From: Promethearchaeota archaeon | Lineage (GTDB): Archaea; Asgardarchaeota; Lokiarchaeia; Sigynarchaeales; SOKP01 | Direction of reading: 5' to 3' | Assembly: GCA_030668025.1 (NCBI GenBank) | Contig: DAOUUT010000050.1 | Coordinates: forward strand, 1-15,833 | DNA: 15,833 nucleotides | Shown: positions 1 through 7,190 of the stretch, piece by piece | Layout: the number at the start of each line of letters is the position of its first letter | How positions within the stretch are numbered: the first letter of the stretch is position 1 | The notes under the pieces: model-generated | The model's database searches: none | Told to the model about the DNA's origin: nothing | What the model saw: only the letters and a program-made list of their open reading frames with translations | Program-made: the position numbers and the translations under genes

Positions 1-1
1 A

Positions 2-634
2 GATCCAAGGGGTTCTCATACTACTGCTTCTGCAGTTGTAGCTAAGACTTTGTACGATGCTAAAAATATCCATAAAATTAGTGATTTAAAAGGAGAAAAA
101 GTCGTAATCTATGGGGCAGGCCCAGTTGCCAGAATTGCTGCCATATTAGCAGCAAAAGAAGGATTGAATACATTTTTAGTTGAAACTTGGGATAAATCGA
201 ACGAAGAATTTATAAAAAATCTTGCTAAAGAAGTAACCGAAGAAGCTGGAGAGGATTCAACCGAGATTAAAGGGATATTTGCCCCTGAAAAAGAGCAAAG
301 ATATGATGTTGCTAAAGATGCGCTTATTATCTGGTCTCTAGCTGCTGCTGGTGTTGAAATTTTATCAAGCGATCTAATGGAAAGGTTAGAAGGTAAGAAA
401 ATAGTAGTAGATATCAATTTAGTTCCCCCTTATGGAATTGAAGGAATAAGACCAAAACATAATAATAAAGAAATTTATCCAGAAATTTTTGGAATCGGAG
501 CACTCGCATTAGGTCGTTTAAAAGCAAATTCGGAGGGAGAAATATTAAAAGAAGCAACAAAAACTAAAGGTACAAAGGTATTTGATTATAACTATGCATT
601 CGAAGTTGCTAAAAAATTGTTATCTAAGATGTAA
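2..634 (+). CDS. mtdB: NAD(P)-dependent methylene-tetrahydromethanopterin dehydrogenase, MtdA/MtdB family (5' partial)
   Basis: The enzyme would interconvert methylene-H4MPT and methenyl-H4MPT in the cytoplasm using NAD(P). The frame is open to the left edge. The TTG at 50 is not the start, because the 16 codons before it encode DPRGSHTTASAVVAKT, matching the D-x-x-G-S-x-T-T-A motif just before the Rossmann domain of MtdA/MtdB. Roughly 95 N-terminal residues lie outside the window (estimated from the about 288-residue family length). Counting from base 2, the nucleotide-binding loop G-A-G-P-V-A is at residues 38-43. Family landmarks further on are the P-P-x-G-I-x-G-I segment and the G-A-L-x-x-G-R-L-K segment. 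The second Rossmann strand ends in L-V-E-T, where MtdA has a G-R-K-type NADP-binding end, so NAD may be preferred (inference). The family call is firm; the choice of mtdA or mtdB, and H4MPT rather than folate as substrate, rests on the nearby mtd and ftr. Confidence 0.83.
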   Translation, partial: DPRGSHTTASAVVAKTLYDAKNIHKISDLKGEKVVIYGAGPVARIAAILAAKEGLNTFLVETWDKSNEEFIKNLAKEVTEEAGEDSTEIKGIFAPEKEQRYDVAKDALIIWSLAAAGVEILSSDLMERLEGKKIVVDINLVPPYGIEGIRPKHNNKEIYPEIFGIGALALGRLKANSEGEILKEATKTKGTKVFDYNYAFEVAKKLLSKM

Positions 635-635
635 A

Positions 636-659
636 TTTTTAAATTTTTAATTTTTTTTT
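636..659 (+). terminator. T-rich terminator after mtdB
   Basis: Immediately after the stop codon come runs of five, five and nine T residues (nine at 651-659), the usual archaeal intrinsic termination signal. There is no stable hairpin. It separates mtdB from cdc48, which starts 58 bases after the stop. Confidence 0.5.
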
Positions 660-692
660 ATTGATTTATTAGTTAGTTTAGAAGGGAATAAA

Positions 693-2966
693 ATGGTTGA
701 GAATATTGATGGGATTGTAAGTAAAGTAAGGATTAAAGATGCATTCAAAGAAGACGCAGGGAGAGGTATTGTAAGAATAGATCCAGAGATAATTTCAAAT
801 TTAAATCTTAAGGTAGGTGATGTAATTAAAATCATCCATCCTATAGTAGATAAAAAAACTGTTGCTTCTTTGTCAACAGGGAAAAATGAAGATAAAGGAA
901 AAAAGATTATTCGTATGGATCCCTCCCTAAGACGAAATTTAGGAGCCTCAATTGATGACCTCGTTGAAATTAAAAAAATCAGTGTAGATCTTGCTAATAT
1001 AATAACCTTTGCTGGGTTAGATAATTCATTAATCCCCCGAGATCCCCAAGCTTTAGCTAGGAAACTAGAAAATAGGGCAATTACAAAAGGAGATAGCTTA
1101 AGCTTCTACGCTATGGCACGCAGAATTGACCTTGTAGTCGTTGATTACGCTCCTAATTCTGAAGCGGTTAAAATTCAACTTGATACTAAAATATTATTTA
1201 GTGAAAAATCAACTCAAGAAATTAACGAAATAAAAAAAAAAGAAATAACATATGAAGGAATTAGTGATTTAGAACAGAGATTACAAGAAATTCAGGGAAA
1301 AATAACATACGAAGATATAGGGGGTTTAGAGGATTCGATTCAAAAGATTAGAGAAATGATTGAACTACCTATTAGACATCCTGAACTTTTTGAAAGAATT
1401 GGAATTGATCCTCCAAAAGGAGTTCTACTCCATGGGGCTCCAGGTACAGGTAAAACATTACTAGCAAAAGCAGTAGCTTATGAGACTGATGCTTATTTTA
1501 TAAATATCAGTGGACCTGAAATAATGAGCAAATTTTTTGGTCAAAGTGAAGAAAATCTTCGAAATAGATTTGAAGAAGCAAAAAATAACGCCCCCTCTAT
1601 TATTTTTCTAGATGAATTAGATTCAATTGCTCATAAAAGGGATGAAAATAAAGGTCAAGTAGAAGCAAGAGTTGTGGCTCAACTTTTATCTCTTATGGAT
1701 GGTTTAGAAGGGAGAGGTGAAGTCATAGTCATTGGTGCAACGAATAAAGTAAATAATATTGATATAGCACTAAGAAGACCAGGGCGTTTTGACAGAGAAA
1801 TTGAAATTAAAGTACCTGATACTAAAGGCCGCTATGAAGTTTTATTGATCCATACTCGAGGAATGCCTTTAAATGATGATATTGATCTAAATCTTATTGC
1901 TGAAAAAACACACGGTTTTGTCGGTGCAGATATTAAAGCTTTATGCAAAGAGGCCGCTATGCTTGCGATTAGGGAGATAATACCAAATATTGACTTAGAT
2001 AAACCTATACCGGAAGAAATTTTAAACAAATTAATAATCAAAATGACACATTTTATTACAGCATTAAATAGTATTGAGCCATCTGCATTAAGAGAGGTCT
2101 TTGTTACGCAACCAATTGAATCTTGGGAAGATATTGGCGGATTAGAAGCTGCAAAGCAGCAATTAAGAGAAATAGTTGAATGGCCATTTAAATACTCGGG
2201 GTTCTATAAGCATATGAAATCAAGTCCCCCTAATGGAATTTTAATATTTGGTCTTCCTGGGACGGGTAAGACATTAATGGCTAAAGCGCTTGCCCATGAA
2301 ACCGAAATAAATTTTATTTCTGTAAAGGGTCCTGAATTTCTATCAAAATGGGTTGGTGAAAGTGCTAAAGCTGTTAGAGAAATATTTCGAAAAGCAAGAG
2401 CGGCTGCTCCTTGTATTATATTTTTTGACGAAATTGATGCTATCGCAGCAAGAAGATCTGCATCTTCAAGTTCAAGGGTTATTGAACAAGTAGTAGCACA
2501 ATTTTTAACAGAAATGGATGGTTTAGAAAAATTAAACGATGTTATTTTAATAGCGGCTACAAATAGACCCGATATTCTCGATCCTGCCATTCTGCGTTCA
2601 GGAAGATTCGGAAGGCATATAGAAGTTCCATTGCCAAATATAACCTCTCGAATTAAGATATTTAAAATACACCTCGCTAACCGTCCTATAGATAATAATA
2701 TTGATATTGAAAAACTAGCAGAAAGGTTAGAAGGAAACACAGGAGCGGATATAAAAGCGATCTGCGAAGAAGCCACACTTTTGGCCATTCGCAGAGGTGT
2801 TATTGACGAAAATGTAGATACTCAAAATCCTGATTCATATACAACGGTTAAAATTTCTCAAACTGATTTTGAAAAAGCAATTGAGAAAGTACAATTAGGC
2901 GCTAATAAAGCTAAAAGGGCTTATAAAGAAATTATTAAAGAAACAGTCGAAGATATTTACAGATAA
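693..2966 (+). CDS. cdc48: Cdc48/VAT/p97-family two-ring AAA+ ATPase with C-terminal HbYX motif
   Basis: This hexameric cytoplasmic unfoldase remodels or unfolds proteins by ATP hydrolysis. At 757 residues it has the normal length. An N domain (about 1-190, with the D-P-x-x-x-x-x-L motif of the double-psi barrel) precedes D1 (about 205-450) and D2 (about 475-740). D1 has Walker A GAPGTGKT at 248-255, Walker B I-I-F-L-D-E and an arginine-finger segment [11 protein letters not shown]2 has Walker A GLPGTGKT at 520-527, Walker B I-I-F-F-D-E and L-R-S-G-R-F-G-R-H. Pore loops are K-F-F-G in D1 and K-W-V-G in D2. The protein ends D-I-Y-R, so its last three residues fit the hydrophobic-Tyr-any motif by which archaeal AAA+ rings dock on the 20S proteasome. 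Small departures from consensus are A and L in the Walker A loops and G for D in the D2 finger segment. The ATG at 693 starts the homologous N domain; no strong Shine-Dalgarno is visible. Confidence 0.96.
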   Translation: MVENIDGIVSKVRIKDAFKEDAGRGIVRIDPEIISNLNLKVGDVIKIIHPIVDKKTVASLSTGKNEDKGKKIIRMDPSLRRNLGASIDDLVEIKKISVDLANIITFAGLDNSLIPRDPQALARKLENRAITKGDSLSFYAMARRIDLVVVDYAPNSEAVKIQLDTKILFSEKSTQEINEIKKKEITYEGISDLEQRLQEIQGKITYEDIGGLEDSIQKIREMIELPIRHPELFERIGIDPPKGVLLHGAPGTGKTLLAKAVAYETDAYFINISGPEIMSKFFGQSEENLRNRFEEAKNNAPSIIFLDELDSIAHKRDENKGQVEARVVAQLLSLMDGLEGRGEVIVIGATNKVNNIDIALRRPGRFDREIEIKVPDTKGRYEVLLIHTRGMPLNDDIDLNLIAEKTHGFVGADIKALCKEAAMLAIREIIPNIDLDKPIPEEILNKLIIKMTHFITALNSIEPSALREVFVTQPIESWEDIGGLEAAKQQLREIVEWPFKYSGFYKHMKSSPPNGILIFGLPGTGKTLMAKALAHETEINFISVKGPEFLSKWVGESAKAVREIFRKARAAAPCIIFFDEIDAIAARRSASSSSRVIEQVVAQFLTEMDGLEKLNDVILIAATNRPDILDPAILRSGRFGRHIEVPLPNITSRIKIFKIHLANRPIDNNIDIEKLAERLEGNTGADIKAICEEATLLAIRRGVIDENVDTQNPDSYTTVKISQTDFEKAIEKVQLGANKAKRAYKEIIKETVEDIYR

Positions 2967-3012
2967 AAAAAAAATAATTAAACTTGTCAATGAAAATTTT
3001 TGAAAAATAAAA

Positions 3013-3060
3013 TTATCAATTTATCAAAAAATTTTCTTATCAAATTCTTTAAGTTTATCG
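3013..3060. repeat. Short TTATCAA direct repeats upstream of a small gene
   Basis: TTATCAA occurs at 3013-3019, 3021-3027 and 3037-3043. A TTATCG variant lies at 3055-3060 and a TTGTCAA variant further up at 2984-2990. All lie between the cdc48 stop and the TATA box at 3084. They may be activator or repressor sites for the small gene. AT-rich sequence makes chance repeats likely, so confidence is modest. Confidence 0.35.
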
Positions 3061-3083
3061 CTTAAGAGTATTTAATTAGAAGG

Positions 3084-3091
3084 TATAAAAA
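3084..3091 (+). promoter_or_regulatory. TATA box of the small gene at 3121
   Basis: TATAAAAA preceded by a purine-rich GAAGG stretch resembles an archaeal BRE/TATA element. Transcription would begin about 25 bases on, near 3112, giving a leaderless or very short-leader message for the ATG at 3121. Confidence 0.5.
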
Positions 3092-3120
3092 AATTAAATA
3101 AAAACTAATAGGTGTACAGA

Positions 3121-3372
3121 ATGGTGGTATGTTTGGTTAATGAAGTAAATAGTTTTGGAGAAAAAATCGTTTTATCTTCTAAAAGTGAATTTATATCTGA
3201 ATTTGCTCGAGGTTACTTTGAAGCGGAGATAATTGAAAAAGAAACACAATTAAATGAATATTTAAATGCGTATAGTGCTATTCGTGAGAAAGACTCATTT
3301 AATAGACAATATATAGAAACTTTAATATATTTATTAAAATCTGAAATATTGGGAATCCAAAAAATGTTTTAA
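3121..3372 (+). CDS. Small hypothetical protein (83 aa)
   Basis: I do not recognise this protein. It begins MVVCLVNEVNSFGEK and is then mostly charged and apparently helical (about residues 20-80), ending G-I-Q-K-M-F. It has no signal peptide, membrane span or CxxC zinc motif. A GTG nine bases upstream (3112) could also start it, adding Met-Tyr-Arg. I prefer the ATG at 3121, which fits a short leader from the TATA box at 3084. It is a single-gene unit: it has its own promoter, a hairpin terminator overlapping its stop, and the convergent mtd beyond. That setting and ordinary codon use support a real gene. The short length and lack of a recognised family limit certainty. The helical character could suit a small regulator or partner protein, but nothing visible fixes a role. 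Confidence 0.6.
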   Translation: MVVCLVNEVNSFGEKIVLSSKSEFISEFARGYFEAEIIEKETQLNEYLNAYSAIREKDSFNRQYIETLIYLLKSEILGIQKMF

Positions 3373-3393
3373 GAGGATTCCCTTAATTTTTTT
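3351..3393 (+). terminator. Hairpin plus T-tract terminator overlapping a stop codon
   Basis: GGGAATCC (3351-3358) and GGATTCCC (3375-3382) form a perfect 8-bp stem with four G-C pairs. The 16-base loop contains the stop codon of the small gene. A T-rich tract, TTAATTTTTTT, follows directly. This bacterial-style arrangement stands out in AT-rich archaeal DNA. Confidence 0.6.
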
Positions 3394-3404
3394 AGTACTA
3401 TTGC

Positions 3405-3426
3405 TTATTTTAAGAAATTAAAATAA
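3405..3426. terminator. AT hairpin with GAAA loop between convergent genes
   Basis: TTATTTTAA (3405-3413) and TTAAAATAA (3418-3426) form a perfect 9-bp stem closed by the loop GAAA, a GNRA tetraloop when read on the plus strand. It lies in the gap between the 3' ends of the small gene and mtd, so it may help end transcription from either side. The stem is all A-T and could be chance. Confidence 0.4.
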
Positions 3427-3468
3427 AAAAATAAGAAGTTTTTAAAAAATATATTTTAATAATAATAA

Positions 3469-4308
3469 TTAAGCTTCTTTTTCGTGTAATTTTCTCTTGG
3501 TTAAAAGATGTTGCTTAGAATGATGAGGCGTTCTCAATACTGTATCGTTAGATTTTTCTATTTCTCTGGCTTGTGTGCATAATTCAGCAGCCGTTTGCAT
3601 CATTTCGTGAGATGCAGCTAATAAAGGCATATATTCGGCTCTCTCTTTTAAAACAAAGCACGCCCTTCCCGTAATCTTAGAAACTGAAGCTGCTAATTCG
3701 AAAGCTGCAATAGCTTTAGCTTGGGCATAAGGATTTGAAAAGCCTGCTGCCTCTGTAGCGTTAGTGGCTTTGATTTCAATCTCAGGTAAAGTAGGAGCTT
3801 TCCCTTCTAACATATCCATTATAACTTTATTTAATTCGTTAGTTATTATATTAAAAGCACCTGTAATCGCTAGAACTTTTAATAGATCTGCATTGAAACA
3901 ACTCATCTCGACAGTGTCTAGAAATGGACGCCTTGCTCCAATCATGGAGTCACAGCCTACTATTATATATCCCATGTTTTTTTCTTTAAATTCTTCGATA
4001 GCCTTTTTTGCTGGAGCATCAGAGATTATAATTGTAGGAATATTTCCTGCTAATTCTCTTGCTGCTTTCGGTCCTTTTAATGCCGCGTTTGGACTGGACA
4101 TTAAGATTAACTCCGGTTCAAATTCTAATAACTTTTTCATAGTTTCTACGCATTCTTCTGGAGGGTTCATCTTCGCTCCCGAGGTAACTTCTCGCACAAT
4201 TATATTCTTAGATTCTGCCCTTTCATCCAATAAAAAAGCAAGTAATAACGAAGAACCAATGGTTCCGTTCTTAAGTATCCCAATTTTTAAAATTTTTTCT
4301 TCACTCAT
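3469..4308 (-). CDS. mtd: F420-dependent methylene-tetrahydromethanopterin dehydrogenase
   Basis: This cytoplasmic enzyme reversibly oxidises methylene-H4MPT to methenyl-H4MPT with coenzyme F420, in the methyl branch of the archaeal Wood-Ljungdahl and methanogenesis pathways. The protein is 279 residues against about 280 in the family. It matches along its whole length what I recall of methanogen Mtd. Landmarks are G-x-L-K-N-G-T-I-G-S-S near residues 10-20, L-L-D-E-R-A at 26-31, I-S-D-A-P-A at 95-100, D-S-M-I-G-A-R-R near 120-127, A-A-S-H-E-M-M at 231-237 and R-E-I-E-K-S-N-D-T-V-L-R-T-P-H at 248-262. I chose the ATG at 4308. An in-frame TTG at 4317 would add only M-S-K and is less likely. It diverges from ftr across a 177-base gap and converges on the small gene. 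It is unrelated in fold to the NAD(P) enzyme at the left edge, though it does the same C1 step. Confidence 0.96.
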   Translation of the reverse strand: MSEEKILKIGILKNGTIGSSLLLAFLLDERAESKNIIVREVTSGAKMNPPEECVETMKKLLEFEPELILMSSPNAALKGPKAARELAGNIPTIIISDAPAKKAIEEFKEKNMGYIIVGCDSMIGARRPFLDTVEMSCFNADLLKVLAITGAFNIITNELNKVIMDMLEGKAPTLPEIEIKATNATEAAGFSNPYAQAKAIAAFELAASVSKITGRACFVLKERAEYMPLLAASHEMMQTAAELCTQAREIEKSNDTVLRTPHHSKQHLLTKRKLHEKEA

Positions 4309-4377
4309 TTTTGACAACTTTAAATTTATTGAAAATCAAAAAGATTCTATTATGAATTTCTTAAATTGATAATTAAT

Positions 4378-4410
4378 TAAAATTTTTAGTATTTTTTCTT
4401 AAAAATTTTA
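4378..4410. promoter_or_regulatory. Perfect 11-bp inverted repeat in the mtd/ftr divergent promoter region
   Basis: TAAAATTTTTA (4378-4388) and its exact reverse complement TAAAAATTTTA (4400-4410) are separated by 11 bases. Their centres are 22 bp apart, about two helical turns, so both could face the same side of the DNA. The site lies midway between the divergent mtd and ftr starts. A shared operator is possible; A/T-only composition makes chance a real alternative. Confidence 0.4.
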
Positions 4411-4433
4411 TATATTATTGCGCTCTATTAAAA

Positions 4434-4446
4434 TTTATAATAAATA
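4434..4446 (+). promoter_or_regulatory. Possible TATA box of ftr
   Basis: TTTATAATAAATA lies about 45 bases before the ftr ATG, which would give a leader of about 20 bases. A second TATA-like stretch, TTTTATATATTA, lies at 4406-4417. Weak evidence in AT-rich DNA. Confidence 0.35.
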
Positions 4447-4485
4447 TTAGGATTTAAATTACAAAATAGAAAAGTTGATTAAAAA

Positions 4486-5397
4486 ATGGATATAAATGGA
4501 GTAGAAATTGAAGATACGTTCTGCGAAGCGTTTGGAGCTGTTTTTACTAGAATTTTAGTAACAACCATAAATGAAAAATGGGCGAAAATTGTTGGTCAAA
4601 TCGCAACTGGTTATGGGACTTCAACAATCCACTGCGATTCAGAAGCCGGTATAGATGTATTTGTTTCTGCTGAAAAAACACCCGATAAAAGACCTGGAGT
4701 TGTGTTGATGTTTTTTAAGACTAAAAAAGATAAAATGGACAACGTTTTATTGAATAGGATGGGTCAGTGTGTATTAACATGCCCAACAACAGCTTGTTTC
4801 GATGCATTTAATGGGTCTCTTGTTCCAGAGAAAGACTTTGAAATAAAAACAGGATATAAGCTAAAATTTTTTGGTGATAAATTTGAAGAAAAAATAGAAG
4901 GAGTCTATCCTTTTGAAGCGTGGAAAATTCCTGTTATGGACGGTGAATTTATCGTTCAAAGCACATTCAAAGTTGGAAAAGGAATTGCGGGAGGAAATTT
5001 CTTAATTTATGGTGAAACTCAAGAGGCAGCCTTAGAAGCTGCAGAAAAAGCAATTGATGCAATAAAAGATTTAGAAAATATAATAGCTCCTTTTCCTGGT
5101 GGGATCGCACGGTCTGGTTCAAAAGTAGGCTCACAATATAGTTTTTTAAATGCATCAACGAACGATCCTCTTTGTCCAACACTACGAGGAAAAACTGAGA
5201 ATTCTTTACTCGGAGAGAAAGATAATTACGTGTACGAAGTAATCCTTGACGGTGCTAATGAAGAAGTTATAAAAGAAGCTTTGAAGTTAGGAATTAAAGC
5301 AGCCGTCCAAGTTCCAGGCGTTTCAAAAATCAGTGCAGGGAATTATGGCGGCAAGCTAGGAAAATTCCAATATAGATTACATGATATTTTAGCTTAA
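4486..5397 (+). CDS. ftr: Formylmethanofuran:tetrahydromethanopterin N-formyltransferase
   Basis: Ftr moves the formyl group from formylmethanofuran to H4MPT (N5), the second step of CO2 reduction in the archaeal methyl branch; it also runs in reverse for C1 oxidation. The protein has 303 residues against about 297 in methanogens. It opens M-D-I-N-G-V-E-I-E-D-T-F-C-E-A-F, nearly identical to the methanogen N terminus I recall. Other landmarks are A-T-G-Y-G-T-S, R-P-G-V-V-L-M, R-M-G-Q-C-V-L-T, G-I-A-G-G-N-F, A-P-F-P-G-G-I-A, A-S-T-N-D and P-G-V-S-K-I-S-A-G-N-Y-G-G-K-L-G near the C terminus. Both lobes of the Ftr fold are present, with no truncation. The start is unambiguous. It diverges from mtd over a shared regulatory gap and presumably acts with an Mch cyclohydrolase encoded elsewhere. 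Confidence 0.97.
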   Translation: MDINGVEIEDTFCEAFGAVFTRILVTTINEKWAKIVGQIATGYGTSTIHCDSEAGIDVFVSAEKTPDKRPGVVLMFFKTKKDKMDNVLLNRMGQCVLTCPTTACFDAFNGSLVPEKDFEIKTGYKLKFFGDKFEEKIEGVYPFEAWKIPVMDGEFIVQSTFKVGKGIAGGNFLIYGETQEAALEAAEKAIDAIKDLENIIAPFPGGIARSGSKVGSQYSFLNASTNDPLCPTLRGKTENSLLGEKDNYVYEVILDGANEEVIKEALKLGIKAAVQVPGVSKISAGNYGGKLGKFQYRLHDILA

Positions 5398-5437
5398 AAC
5401 GCCAAAAAATTAGAAATAATGTTTTAAAAGTAAATTT

Positions 5438-5480
5438 AAAAAAATTCTTTTATTTTAATTTTCTTTTTATTTTTCTTTGA
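5438..5480. terminator. Convergent T-rich ends of ftr and the Ig-like protein gene
   Basis: Seven A residues at 5438-5444 read as a T7 tract for the minus-strand operon just past its stop. The T-rich stretch from 5447 on, inside the 3' end of the opposing gene, could end ftr transcription. No hairpin is seen. Confidence 0.35.
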
Positions 5481-7183
5481 GGTTCTTTTGGAATTTCTTT
5501 GGTTTCTTGAGGTTCAACTTTAGCATCTTCTTCCTTTACTTTTACAACTTCTTTTTTAGAAGGCTTAGTTTTAGGTTTCTTCGATATTTTTTTAGAAGTA
5601 GGCTTTTTTGGGGAAGTGTCTTTTAATTCGATAGATTTACCCTTAAATATTATATACAATAAACCAACGCCAACCAAAAAACCAATCGCAACACCAACCG
5701 CAACACCAATCCATGGAAGAATGGGAGTTAATAAATCTGGGATTACCCTAAGTTCTTGAGGAGCTAATCCATAATCTGAACTTAGATAAGTCGTTGCGCC
5801 ATCAATGTCAGTCACAGAAATATAGACGTACCAAACACCCGTTATTGATTCTTCTGTTCTGACTAAGATATTCATGTCGGGCGTATACACTCTTGAAAGA
5901 TTGTACCAATTATTTTCTGAGTCTATAAGAGAGACTGTGACATAAGCAATCGTGTTTTCCGCATCAGAAACATTAAAAGTAAAAATAAAATCTTCACCAT
6001 AATTTACTGAAACACTATGATTCATACTTAATCCGTTAACTGAATAGTTATGAATTTCAGGAGCATTATTTTCAACATATAATGAAGCCGTATGGGAATC
6101 CTTTCCATTATATTGGTCTTCTGCTTCGATTATAATTTGATATTTTCCTATTGGATTATTTATACCTATCGAAAATGTCGTTGTAAAAGTCCAATCATTA
6201 TTGTTAGTTAATACAATAGGTGACTCTAATTCACCAATAGGACTTTGAATTGTCATAGATACTGTTATATTTTCTGGTGAAGTATAAATATCAACATCGG
6301 TAACATTTAATGTAAGAATACAATCTTCTGCTCTCTTTATAACGCTTGGTGAAAAAATTATTGTCGAAACATTAATTTCCGGCAAAGAATTTAAAACTGT
6401 AAAAGGAAAATACGCCGCTGCTTTAAAGCTCTCAGAGGTATCTGATATATTTATTTTTACATAATAAATCTTATTAGTAGAAATAAATCTGTCGTCAATT
6501 TCAAAAGAAAAGTACCATAGATTATTACCAACATCAAAAAGATTATTTTGAAGAGTTTCGTTTACATTATCAACAATTGTTACATTCCAATCAAAGTCAT
6601 ACGGGTGAGGTTCATCACTTACAATTAAGTTTGCTTCGAGTGTTTCACCTTTACTATATTCTGAGATGCCGCCACCAAATTCCAAAAAATAATTGGTTAT
6701 GATTGTGAAGTTAGTAATTGGATCTGTCGAACTTAAGAGATCATAATATTCGTTGAAAATTGAGAAACTTACATTGTGAAACCCTAATGGGGCGTTGTAT
6801 CCAGGGATATATGTATAAGTAAAATTGTCTTCAGTCTCATGTTCCATGTTAAATTCCTCTACTACCTTATTTTCATAATGGATTTTCATAATAGTGAAGT
6901 TTGGGTTAGTAAAGTCAGAGGCGTTGATGTCAAATTTTATTGATTCTATCGATCTATAAATTGTTGTTGCATTTTGATGTATCGATGAATAATTTAAAGA
7001 GGGGTATTCGTTATCAGAATTTTTTAAATCAAAAATGCTGTTAAAATCACTTCCGTCACTTATTTTTTCGTTATTAAAGTACTCACTATCATAATTCATT
7101 GAAATAACCCAAAAGTTAAACAATAATGCAGTAAAAGTAAATAATATCAAAAAAATACTAATCGAATGTTTTTGTCTAATCAT
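5450..7183 (-). CDS. Membrane-anchored surface protein with Ig-like domains and lysine-rich tail
   Basis: The 577-residue protein starts with a hydrophobic segment (about 7-27), an uncleaved anchor or signal peptide. The ectodomain (about 30-485) is built of roughly four beta-sandwich units of about 100 residues, cadherin/Ig-like in pattern, with recurring N-V-S-D and N-V-T-D segments and linkers of the N-x-A-P-E-I type. At least fifteen N-x-S/T sequons suggest heavy N-glycosylation. A membrane span at 490-513, rich in G, V and A, is followed by a 64-residue cytoplasmic tail very rich in lysine, with proline and glutamate. It lies seven bases after the stop of the upstream surface-protein gene, so the two are surely co-transcribed. 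No catalytic motif is visible. The role is probably adhesion, cell-envelope structure or partner binding, with the basic tail contacting membrane lipids or an intracellular partner; this is inference. The exact Ig subfamily cannot be told by eye. Confidence 0.85.
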   Translation of the reverse strand: MIRQKHSISIFLILFTFTALLFNFWVISMNYDSEYFNNEKISDGSDFNSIFDLKNSDNEYPSLNYSSIHQNATTIYRSIESIKFDINASDFTNPNFTIMKIHYENKVVEEFNMEHETEDNFTYTYIPGYNAPLGFHNVSFSIFNEYYDLLSSTDPITNFTIITNYFLEFGGGISEYSKGETLEANLIVSDEPHPYDFDWNVTIVDNVNETLQNNLFDVGNNLWYFSFEIDDRFISTNKIYYVKINISDTSESFKAAAYFPFTVLNSLPEINVSTIIFSPSVIKRAEDCILTLNVTDVDIYTSPENITVSMTIQSPIGELESPIVLTNNNDWTFTTTFSIGINNPIGKYQIIIEAEDQYNGKDSHTASLYVENNAPEIHNYSVNGLSMNHSVSVNYGEDFIFTFNVSDAENTIAYVTVSLIDSENNWYNLSRVYTPDMNILVRTEESITGVWYVYISVTDIDGATTYLSSDYGLAPQELRVIPDLLTPILPWIGVAVGVAIGFLVGVGLLYIIFKGKSIELKDTSPKKPTSKKISKKPKTKPSKKEVVKVKEEDAKVEPQETKEIPKEPQRKIKRKLK

Positions 7184-7190
7184 TTTTCAA

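Noticed and set aside
50..52. TTG as the start of the left-edge dehydrogenase
   Set aside because: The frame is open to base 2 and the upstream codons encode a conserved family motif, so the gene is truncated by the window edge.
2204..2788. A 194-codon open frame on the minus strand inside cdc48
   Set aside because: It is antisense to the conserved D2 ring; its composition is explained by the coding strand.
2967..3111. CRISPR-like array formed by the TTATCAA copies
   Set aside because: The repeats are only seven bases long with irregular spacing of 8-18 bases; no repeat-spacer structure or cas gene is present.
3764..4369. A 201-codon open frame on the plus strand opposite mtd
   Set aside because: It lies almost wholly antisense to mtd, which is certain from its homology, and its product resembles no family. 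It is a shadow frame.
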